A DNA stretch of 16,783 nucleotides from Microcaldota archaeon (GTDB lineage: Archaea; Micrarchaeota; Micrarchaeia; Burarchaeales; JAKAKT01): positions 1 to 16,783 of the forward strand of contig JAPLWU010000065.1 of assembly GCA_026396425.1 (NCBI GenBank). The letters are read 5' to 3'. The position numbers were made by a program, and so were the translations under genes. Positions 6,725 through 13,118 of this stretch are shown here, piece after piece. The notes under the pieces are model-generated. The model was not told the DNA's origin, ran no database searches, and saw only the letters and a program-made list of their open reading frames with translations. Each line of letters starts with the position of its first letter. The first letter of the stretch is position 1.

Positions 6725-8098
6725 GCGAAATATTTCGGAACGAATGGGATAAGAGGGAAGCTCGACGAGATGACGCCCGAGTTCGCCTGCAGGATGGCCG
6801 CGGCATTCGGGATCTGGTCGGGCCGGGGCAAGATACTCGTAGGCAGGGACACAAGAACGAGCGGGCAGATGCTCTCGAACGCCGTGTGCGCCGGCCTTAT
6901 TTCGGCCGGCTGCGAGGTCCTGGAGTTGGGGGTCGTGCCAGCCCCGACCGTCGAGCTGATGGTGCACAAACTAGGTGCCGATGGCGCGATAACGATAACC
7001 GCATCCCACAACCCGCCCGAATGGAACGCCCTGAAATTCGTCGATTCCAAGTGCATCGCGGTCTCGCCGGAAAGGGGGGAGGGGATAGAAAAAATATTCG
7101 AGAAGGCGACTGGAACCGTCGAATGGAACAAGATAAGGGGCAAAACCGCTTACTATGGCGCGATTGGGGAGCACGTCAGCACCATACTCGCAAACGTCGA
7201 TGCCGAAAGGATAAGGCGCAGGAAGCTCAAGATTGTGCTTGACTGCGGGAACGGAACCGCGGGCCTCATTGCCCCGCGGCTTTTCAGGCAGCTCGGCTGC
7301 AGGGTTCTCACGCTCAACGCGCAGCCCGACGGCTTCTTCCCCGGCAGGAACTCCGAGCCCACGCGCGAGAACATACGCGATTTGATTGAAAGCGTGAAGG
7401 CCACGGGCGCGGACATGGGCATCGCGTGGGACGGCGACGCGGACCGCGTCATATTCATTGACGAGAAGGGAGGCTACATAATAGGCGACAAGAGCTTCGC
7501 CCTCTCGGCAAAGCTTGCAATGCAGAGGAACAGGCGGACCGGCAAGAGGAGCAACACGATTGTCACTACGGTTGCGACCACTGATTTGCTGAAAGACATT
7601 GCGCGCGAGTTTGCAGGCGAAGTCGTGTATACGAAGGTGGGCGGACCCTACATCGCTGAAAAAGTCGCCGAACTCAATTCTGTCAGCGGGGGCGAGGAGG
7701 CGGGCGGGGTCATCTGGCCCGACGTGCATATCGGCAAGGATGGCATTCTAACGGCGGCAAGAATAGCCGAGGCGGTTTGCGACACGCCCCTCTCCAGGCT
7801 TATCGCCTCGCTTCCGCGGTATTTCAACGCGAAGACCAAGATAATGTGCGGGGAGAGGGAGAAGCTCGAGCTCGTCGAGAGGATGAAGCGGGAGGAAGGA
7901 AGGGCCGGGAAGGCGACGCTCATCGACGGGATACGCGTGGACTACAAGGACGGGTGGTGCATCATGCGCGCCTCCGGAACCGAGAACCTCGTGCGCATAT
8001 TCGCCGAGGCGAAAAGCGCGAAGAAGGCCGGGGCGCTCGCGGCGAAATGGAAGAAAAAGGTCGAGGGCTGGATGAGGAACAAAAAGGCGAGCAAGTAA
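6722..8098 (+). CDS. glmM: Phosphoglucosamine/phosphomannomutase-family enzyme (alpha-D-phosphohexomutase)
   Basis: 458 aa from the TTG at 6722, typical length. Interconverts a sugar 6-phosphate and 1-phosphate (glucosamine-phosphate, or mannose/glucose-phosphate in archaeal relatives) through a phosphoserine. All four family motifs are present: active-site TASHNP (Ser95), Mg-binding DGDADR (237-242), sugar-specificity loop GGEEAGG (323-329) and phosphate-binding RASGTENLVRIF (416-427). The N-terminal KYFGTNGIRG is of the GlmM/ManB archaeal type. The order mutase, nucleotidyltransferase, nucleotidyltransferase is a normal sugar-nucleotide pathway order. GlmM and ManB specificity cannot be told apart here, so the symbol is the best family label rather than a proven activity. 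Confidence 0.93.
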   Translation: MAKYFGTNGIRGKLDEMTPEFACRMAAAFGIWSGRGKILVGRDTRTSGQMLSNAVCAGLISAGCEVLELGVVPAPTVELMVHKLGADGAITITASHNPPEWNALKFVDSKCIAVSPERGEGIEKIFEKATGTVEWNKIRGKTAYYGAIGEHVSTILANVDAERIRRRKLKIVLDCGNGTAGLIAPRLFRQLGCRVLTLNAQPDGFFPGRNSEPTRENIRDLIESVKATGADMGIAWDGDADRVIFIDEKGGYIIGDKSFALSAKLAMQRNRRTGKRSNTIVTTVATTDLLKDIAREFAGEVVYTKVGGPYIAEKVAELNSVSGGEEAGGVIWPDVHIGKDGILTAARIAEAVCDTPLSRLIASLPRYFNAKTKIMCGEREKLELVERMKREEGRAGKATLIDGIRVDYKDGWCIMRASGTENLVRIFAEAKSAKKAGALAAKWKKKVEGWMRNKKASK

Positions 8099-8099
8099 C

Positions 8100-8135
8100 T
8101 ATTTAAAAATTAGTGGGGATAAAGCATAACCACTA
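8100..8135 (+). promoter_or_regulatory. TATA box and overlapping inverted repeat TAGTGG-N13-CCACTA
   Basis: TATTTAAAAAT (8100-8110) is a strong archaeal TATA-like box about 40-49 bases before the ATG at 8149. Immediately after it, TAGTGG (8111-8116) and CCACTA (8130-8135) form a perfect inverted repeat with a 13-base spacer, covering the likely transcription start. Well-separated inverted half-sites suit ribbon-helix-helix proteins (NikR uses 6-base half-sites 16 bases apart), and the gene downstream starts with such a domain. Autoregulation is inferred. Confidence 0.5.
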
Positions 8136-8148
8136 GGTATGACGTAGT

Positions 8149-8946
8149 ATGAATGAGGCATGGCGTGAAAAAATGAAGGAGAAAATAGCTTTCAGCATTG
8201 ATGCCAAACTGCTCAAGAAGGTCGACTCCATGGTAGACGGGGTGGCCATAAAGAGCCGCTCCCATGCCCTGGAAACGCTCATCCGCAAGGGCCTCGGGGA
8301 GGAGGTGAGGCACGCCCTCATACTCGCCGGCGGCGAAATCAAGAAAAACAAGGTCTCGAAGTCGATGATTCACATCGACGACAAGCCGGTGCTGCACAGA
8401 ATCATAGACTGGCTGAAGGGCTTCGGGATAACCAGGATAACCATATCCGTGGGTTACAGGAGAGAGGAAATCGAATCCTATTTCGGGAGCGGCAAGGGCT
8501 TCGGAGTTGACATAGACTACATACGGGAGGACGAGCCGCTCGGGACGGCCGGGGCGCTCTATCTTGCGAGGAGCAGGTTCCACTCGACGTTCGTCGTTGC
8601 CTACAGCGACGGGCTTTGCGATTTCAATCTCAAGGACATGGTGGAACTTCACAGGAAATGGCACTCTGTCGCGACCATCGCCCTAAAGGAGGTCGCTGAC
8701 CCGACCTACTACGGGGCCGCCAACCTCGAGGGAAACAGGATTACGAATTTCATAGAGAAGCCCGAGAGCGGCAAGTCGCCGAGCAGGCTCGCGAACGCGG
8801 GGGTCTACGTTTTCGAGCCGGAAATATTCGACTACGTCAAGCAGAAGGGGAAGCTCGAAACGGATACTCTCGGAAAGCTCGTTGATGAGGGGATTGTCCA
8901 CGGCTACGTTTTCAGCGGCGAGTGGATTGACGTGAGCAGACGGTGA
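8149..8946 (+). CDS. Ribbon-helix-helix domain fused to a nucleotidyltransferase-like domain with degenerate signature loop
   Basis: 265 aa. Residues 11-50 read as a ribbon-helix-helix (CopG/NikR-type) DNA-binding domain: short strand KIAFSID, helix AKLLKKVDSMVD, then SRSHALETLIRKGL. From 55 onward it is a sugar-phosphate nucleotidyltransferase fold: ALILAGG, DEPLGTAGALYLA (128-140), YSDGLCD (Asp154 at the metal position), FIEKPE (201-206), NAGVYVFEPEIFDYV and EWID (258-261). The signature GGxGTRLxP...PKPMLP is shortened and altered to GGEIKKNKVSKSMIHI: the GTR motif is gone while one Lys remains. The protein stops just after WIDVSRR, where the next gene's product continues. Catalysis may be weak or lost, so it may sense an NDP-sugar or sugar phosphate and regulate DNA. 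It lies 26 bases before the intact homologue. Confidence 0.88.
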   Translation: MNEAWREKMKEKIAFSIDAKLLKKVDSMVDGVAIKSRSHALETLIRKGLGEEVRHALILAGGEIKKNKVSKSMIHIDDKPVLHRIIDWLKGFGITRITISVGYRREEIESYFGSGKGFGVDIDYIREDEPLGTAGALYLARSRFHSTFVVAYSDGLCDFNLKDMVELHRKWHSVATIALKEVADPTYYGAANLEGNRITNFIEKPESGKSPSRLANAGVYVFEPEIFDYVKQKGKLETDTLGKLVDEGIVHGYVFSGEWIDVSRR

Positions 8947-8972
8947 GGGCAACATTTTTTGCGGTGATTTGT

Positions 8973-9692
8973 ATGAAAGCGATTGTTCTTTGCGGAGGGA
9001 AGGGGACGCGGCTGAGGCCTTATACGTATTCGCTTCCCAAGCCCATGCTCCCGCTTGGCGAAAAGCCCATGCTCGAATTCGTGCTCAACAACCTGAAAAA
9101 GGCGGGCGTGAGGGATTTCATAATGACCGTCGGCTACCTCAAGGAGACGATAATGGAGCATTTCGGGGATGGCGGGAGGTTCGGGCTCAACATCGAGTAC
9201 TCAATCGAGGAGAAGGAGATGAACACCGCCGGCTCCATAGTCCCGCTGAGGAACAAGATTGACGGCAGTTTTGTAGTCGCAATGGGCGACCACCTGAGCA
9301 TGCTCAACATGAAGGCGATGATAGCCGCGCACAGGAAGTCGGGCGACATCGCCACGATAGCGCTAAAGAAGCAGGGCGTCCCTCTCGACTACGGCATAGC
9401 AGAGGTCGATGGCGCGGGCCACATAACGAGATTTCTGGAGAAGCCGATTCTGCAGAATCTCATAAACTCGGGCATGTACGTTTTCGAGCCGGAGATATTC
9501 GATTACATAAAGCCGGGCGAGGATTTCGCGCAGAACGTTTTCCCCAAGCTGCTTAAGGACGGGAAGAAGATAAACGCCTACGTGTTCAACCAGTACTGGA
9601 TTGACATCGGGAGAGTTAAGGATTACGAGCAGCTGAATGAAACAATCTCGCTAGTTGATTTGGTGTTGGGACACCACGAATCGAAACAATAA
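8973..9692 (+). CDS. Sugar-1-phosphate nucleotidyltransferase (NTP_transferase family)
   Basis: 239 aa. Joins a sugar 1-phosphate and an NTP to give an NDP-sugar and pyrophosphate. The signature loop is intact (LCGGKGTRLRPYTYSLPKPM, residues 6-25), with GYLKE, NTAGSI (84-89), metal Asp106 in VVAMGDH, FLEKP (154-158), NSGMYVFEPEIFDYI and YWIDIGRVKDYEQLNE (208-223). ATG at 8973 is preceded by GCGGTGATTT. There is no C-terminal left-handed helix acetyltransferase, so it is the short, glucose-1-phosphate thymidylyl/uridylyl or mannose-1-phosphate guanylyl type; the base and sugar cannot be called. The usual fold ends near DYEQLNE; the last 15 residues (ISLVDLVLGHHESKQ) are an extra tail whose coding DNA is repeated downstream. 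Confidence 0.93.
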   Translation: MKAIVLCGGKGTRLRPYTYSLPKPMLPLGEKPMLEFVLNNLKKAGVRDFIMTVGYLKETIMEHFGDGGRFGLNIEYSIEEKEMNTAGSIVPLRNKIDGSFVVAMGDHLSMLNMKAMIAAHRKSGDIATIALKKQGVPLDYGIAEVDGAGHITRFLEKPILQNLINSGMYVFEPEIFDYIKPGEDFAQNVFPKLLKDGKKINAYVFNQYWIDIGRVKDYEQLNETISLVDLVLGHHESKQ

Positions 9693-9975
9693 TGAATAAT
9701 CGGAACTAACTCGCTCGTAAAAATCTCTCGCTAGTTGATTTGGTGTTGGGGCACCACGAAACGAAGCAATAAGGGAAACAATAAACGTCTCGCTCGCTGA
9801 ACTCGCCGAAGATTATCTCGCTAGTGGATTTGGCACTAGGGCACCACGAATCGAAACAACAAGTAGATTATTTCGCTCGGGAATCGTCTCGCTCGTGGAC
9901 CTTGTGTTGGGGCACAACGAAACGAAACAATAACTGTTCGCTCGCCAAATAGTATCTCGCTAGTTGATTTGGTGC
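9646..9975 (+). repeat. Array of repeated 3' ends of the nucleotidyltransferase gene
   Basis: A 47-base unit begins inside the 3' end of the preceding gene and recurs with no length change: R1 9646-9692 (in the gene, with its stop), R2 9726-9772, R3 9816-9862, R4 9887-9933; R5 from 9955 matches only about 21 bases. R2, R3 and R4 differ from R1 at 3, 7 and 8 positions. In the gene's codon register, 10 of 15 changed codons are synonymous; R2 reads SLVDLVLGHHETKQ-stop, R3 SLVDLALGHHESKQQ, R4 SLVDLVLGHNETKQ-stop. The copies are not in one frame with each other (offsets 80, 90, 71, 68). Each spacer holds TCGCTCG (9711, 9790, 9873, 9938) shortly before the next unit. No start codon or fold precedes the copies, so they are not separate genes. 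Confidence 0.9.
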
Positions 9976-10002
9976 TCGAAAACCAAAAACTGTTTTTGTG
10001 GA
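9693..10002. other. Convergent intergenic region made up of the repeat array
   Basis: 310 bases between the stops of two convergent genes. Repeat units R2-R5 and their TCGCTCG-bearing spacers fill it to about 9975; the last 27 bases run to the stop of the minus-strand membrane-protein gene. No promoter, RNA gene or separate coding region was recognised. Confidence 0.7.
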
Positions 10003-11790
10003 TTAGTCAAGCCTGAAGATTGCCAGGCCCTCGTTCTCGTAGACTTTCGTCGTGTTTGGAGGCGAGCCGGAAAGGATTCTGAACAGGTTCGAGTCTGCCC
10101 CGCGGAGCGGGAGCACGAACACAAGGTTTTTGTTGGTCGTATCCGTCCCGTTTCCGATTGCCATGAGCCTGCCGAACGAGATGGCGCCTATGTCGTTTAC
10201 GTAGACCTGCTCGCCCCTCAGTTTTCCCGAAGAATCGATAGGTACGAAGAGCGCGGAGCCGCTCTCGGATACGTAGACCGCCTGCAGGCCTCCGGAAGAA
10301 TCCGTCGTGTGGGAGTAGTACCTGTAGACCTCTATGCGCGTTTCCTCGTCCCCTGCCATGGCCCTGAGCGGGTCGAGGCTGTAGATTAGCGCTTTCTCGA
10401 AGACGAAGTAACCCGCGCCCTTTTCCCTGAGCAGAGAAGGAGGCGAGGGGGACAGAAGGTATTTAGCCAGCTCGGCCTTGCACCCGCACTCCTCCCTGCC
10501 GGACTCGAACGCAATCATGCCGTCGGGCGTTATGGAGGCCACGCTCCCGCCAGTCGCATTCTCGGAAAGCCAGGAGAAAGCGCCCTGCCAGTACGGGTCA
10601 AGGCGCGAAACGGAATACGGGACGAGGAGGGAATGGAAGGCGAGCAGGAAGAATGCGATGGCGAGCGCCCCGAACGAGAAGTATTTCCTCATGTCCTCCC
10701 TGTCGTACATGAAAACGGCGCCCGCTGCCGCGACTGCGGTCAGGAGCGCGAGCCCGAGGTAGGACTGGCGGGCCGCCGAGACACCGAAGTAGAAGGCGAA
10801 CGCGCACAGGAAAACCGCGAACACCGCCGCGATATAGGAGATTCTTGAAGACGGGTTTTTGATGAGCGAGAACGCACCATGCGCCAGCGGGATGGCAAAC
10901 AGGGCGAGGGCGAGCGGCGGGTCGAAGCCGCCTGCCAAAACGCCGGCAATGAACAATGGGAGCGAGAGCGCCTCGTCGCTTGCGGGCTTGCCCCGGATTA
11001 CCGAACCGGCGCAGACCGCGAACGACACTATCGCGAGCGGGGCCGCCAGCGCAATGTTGAAGGCAAACGCCCCGAAGTCCGGAGCGGCATCCGGCAGTCC
11101 CACTCCAAGATAAACCGGGAGTAACAGCGACGGAAGCGCAAATGCCGCGGCGAAGGCGAACTCGCGGGAGAAGGGCTGGCGCGAGGCCCAGAGGATTACG
11201 GCCCATGCGAAAAGCGAGGCCGAGAAGGCGAGCGGGAAGAGAATTCCCGTTTCCATCGAAACCGCGCCTGCGGAAGCGACCGCGCCCGCCAGGAGCGCGA
11301 GCGCGGGCTGGCCAAGGCGGAGCGAAACCATGAATATTGCAAGCGAGAGCGGGAACGCGAGAATGCCGGCGAGCTGTGGAGTGTATACCCCGGGAAGAGC
11401 GTTCATCATCACGGGCGGCGAGGCCGCGAAGACGACGGCAGCCACGAGCGAAGGCCAGTTCCCGAACCTCTGCCGGGCGGCAACGTATATGAGGAGCGCC
11501 GAGAGCAAGCCAACTGCGGGCGGCACAACGAGCGCGAACTGCCTGAAGGCCTCCCTTGAGAACTCGCCGTAAACGGCGGAGTAGAGGGCGGCGGAAGCCG
11601 AGTAGAAGAGACCGCCCTGCGAGCCGCTTCCTCCCGCGGTCCCGAGGGCTTCTTTCGTCAGGCCGGCGTATTCGTAGGCGTAGAGGTTCATCTCCTGCCT
11701 CTGCGAGAAAAGGAACAGCCCTGACGCAAAAATTATGACCAGCAATGCGAGCGCAAAGTCGCGCGCGAAATCCCTGCCTTTCATGCCCAT
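10003..11790 (-). CDS. Polytopic membrane protein with extracytoplasmic C-terminal domain, GT-C/STT3-like
   Basis: 595 aa. One helix at 9-29, an outer loop of about 50 residues (SQRQEMNLYAYEYAG... to GLFYSASAALYSAVYG), then roughly eleven more hydrophobic segments to about residue 400. A soluble domain follows, starting near DPYWQGAFSWLSENATGG, which should be outside. This build and the P/Y-rich loop before helix 2 resemble GT-C glycosyltransferases such as STT3/AglB or PMT-like proteins. The WWDxG motif of oligosaccharyltransferases is absent, and I see no sure metal-binding DxD, so it may be a polyprenyl-phosphate-sugar transferase or a related non-catalytic protein. The start at 11790 overlaps the HMG-CoA reductase stop by one base (TGATG), with GAGG upstream; ATG 11784 is also possible. 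It is the last gene of the operon. Confidence 0.82.
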   Translation of the reverse strand: MGMKGRDFARDFALALLVIIFASGLFLFSQRQEMNLYAYEYAGLTKEALGTAGGSGSQGGLFYSASAALYSAVYGEFSREAFRQFALVVPPAVGLLSALLIYVAARQRFGNWPSLVAAVVFAASPPVMMNALPGVYTPQLAGILAFPLSLAIFMVSLRLGQPALALLAGAVASAGAVSMETGILFPLAFSASLFAWAVILWASRQPFSREFAFAAAFALPSLLLPVYLGVGLPDAAPDFGAFAFNIALAAPLAIVSFAVCAGSVIRGKPASDEALSLPLFIAGVLAGGFDPPLALALFAIPLAHGAFSLIKNPSSRISYIAAVFAVFLCAFAFYFGVSAARQSYLGLALLTAVAAAGAVFMYDREDMRKYFSFGALAIAFFLLAFHSLLVPYSVSRLDPYWQGAFSWLSENATGGSVASITPDGMIAFESGREECGCKAELAKYLLSPSPPSLLREKGAGYFVFEKALIYSLDPLRAMAGDEETRIEVYRYYSHTTDSSGGLQAVYVSESGSALFVPIDSSGKLRGEQVYVNDIGAISFGRLMAIGNGTDTTNKNLVFVLPLRGADSNLFRILSGSPPNTTKVYENEGLAIFRLD

Positions 11791-13061
11791 CACTTCCTCG
11801 TCCCAAGTTGTTTTCTTCCCGGTTTTTTGGCCATTATTCCCCTCGCCCCGTCTACGCTGACCTTCCCCTCCTCGACCATTCGCGAAGCGACTGCTTCTAT
11901 TTCCCCTCCGGTTGCCCCGGCGGTTATCGCGATGTTCCTCGCGTGGAGCTTCATGTGGCCCTTCTGTATGCCTTCTGTCGAGAGGGCCCTGATGGCCGCG
12001 AAGTTCTGCGCCAGGCCGACCGAGGCCATCACCTGCGCGAGTTCCTGCGCGGTTTTTATTCCGAGAATCTTGAGGGATATGCGGGCTATTGGGTTCGTCC
12101 TCGTTGCCCCGCCGACGATTCCGGCCGCGATTGGCAGCCTTATGCTCCCCCTGAGGTTGCCCTCTTCGGTTTTCTCCCATTTCGTGAGCGGCGAGTATCC
12201 GTTGGTTGCGGCGTATGCGTGCGCGCCCGCCTCTATCGCCCTCCAGTCGTTGCCCGTGGCAATTGCAACCGCGTCTATCCCGTTCATTATTCCCTTGTTA
12301 TGGGTTGCGCACCTGTAGGGGTCTGCCGCGGCAAAACGGTAGGCGGAAACGACCCCGTTCACGACTTCCTTCCCGACCACCTCGCCCAGGTAAACTACGC
12401 TAGCTTCGGCCATTCTCGAAGTGGCGAGATTCGAGAGTATCGCCATTGTTTTTTTCCCTCCGGAAGCCTTCTCGATTATGGGGGCGACCCCCTCGCACAT
12501 CGTATTTACGGCATTCGCACCCATGGCGTCGCGAACGTCAACGAGAAGATGAACCGCAAGCATGTTTTCACGCAGCCTCCTGACCTCGATTTCCCTGGCG
12601 CCCCCGCCAAGCCTGACCAGCGTTTCGTCGAATGAGTTCGCCATTTTTATTATTTCCTTCTTTTTGGCGAGTATTGCTTTGGCTGCCTTTCCGGAATCTT
12701 TCACTCCCTCGAGAAGTATTTGGCCTATCATTATTGGCTCCGAGCATTTGGCAGTGAACCCCCCGCCCTCCCTCGCGAGCCTTGCCGCATTCGATGCGGC
12801 GGCAATTACCGACGGCTCCTCGATGGCCATTGGAATCAGGTAATCCCTGCCGTTTATCCTGAAATTCGTGGCTATGCCGAGCGGCAGCGGAAGCACGCCT
12901 ATGGCATTCTCCACCATCCTGTCCGCGGTCGCCTCGTCAAGGGCGCCCATGCGCTCCAGAAGCGCCAGCTCGTCCTGGCCAAGGCCGGCCATCTCGCTCA
13001 TGAGCCTCCTTCTCTCGGCTATCGGGAGCCTGTAGAATCCGGGCAAGTCAGACCTTACCAT
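11790..13061 (-). CDS. hmgA: Hydroxymethylglutaryl-CoA reductase, class II (bacterial/degradative-type sequence)
   Basis: 423 aa. Reduces HMG-CoA to mevalonate with NAD(P)H; in archaea this commits carbon to isoprenoid lipids and polyprenol carriers. Class II motifs: ENAIGVLPLPLGIATNF (51-67) instead of the class I ENVIGYMPIPVGVAGP type, EEPSVIAAASNAA (81-93; catalytic Glu at 81/82), DAMGANAVNTM (178-188), HNKGIMNG with Lys256, GNDWRAIEAG with Asp272, and LHARNIA with His373. Length and motifs fit the Pseudomonas mevalonii/Archaeoglobus class. No other mevalonate-pathway gene is in the window, so biosynthetic rather than degradative use is inferred. A TATA-like box lies about 33 bases before the ATG, and the membrane-protein gene overlaps its stop. 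Confidence 0.96.
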   Translation of the reverse strand: MVRSDLPGFYRLPIAERRRLMSEMAGLGQDELALLERMGALDEATADRMVENAIGVLPLPLGIATNFRINGRDYLIPMAIEEPSVIAAASNAARLAREGGGFTAKCSEPIMIGQILLEGVKDSGKAAKAILAKKKEIIKMANSFDETLVRLGGGAREIEVRRLRENMLAVHLLVDVRDAMGANAVNTMCEGVAPIIEKASGGKKTMAILSNLATSRMAEASVVYLGEVVGKEVVNGVVSAYRFAAADPYRCATHNKGIMNGIDAVAIATGNDWRAIEAGAHAYAATNGYSPLTKWEKTEEGNLRGSIRLPIAAGIVGGATRTNPIARISLKILGIKTAQELAQVMASVGLAQNFAAIRALSTEGIQKGHMKLHARNIAITAGATGGEIEAVASRMVEEGKVSVDGARGIMAKKPGRKQLGTRK

Positions 13062-13088
13062 AAGACCACATATTGGTTTGGGGGGCGA

Positions 13089-13098
13089 ATTATAAAAA
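13089..13098 (-). promoter_or_regulatory. TATA-like box for HMG-CoA reductase
   Basis: The minus strand reads TTTTTATAATT here, centred about 33 bases before the ATG at 13061, giving a predicted leader of only a few bases. It lies in the 57-base gap after the PHP gene stop, so HMG-CoA reductase and the membrane protein can be transcribed separately. Confidence 0.55.
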
Positions 13099-13118
13099 CA
13101 CAGCGTTCGACCGGAAGC

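Noticed and set aside
8943..8972. GTG start at 8943 for the second nucleotidyltransferase
   Set aside because: ATG 8973 has a GGTGA ribosome site and begins exactly at the conserved MKAIVLCGG.
9646..9975. CRISPR array (47-base repeats, 21-43-base spacers)
   Set aside because: The first repeat is part of a gene, repeats differ at up to 8 positions in a codon-like pattern, spacers share TCGCTCG, and no cas genes are present.
11791..12180. N-terminal extension of the membrane protein by about 130 residues
   Set aside because: The extension is Arg/Gly-rich, lies wholly inside the HMG-CoA reductase gene in another frame, and precedes a normal membrane N-terminus with its own Shine-Dalgarno.
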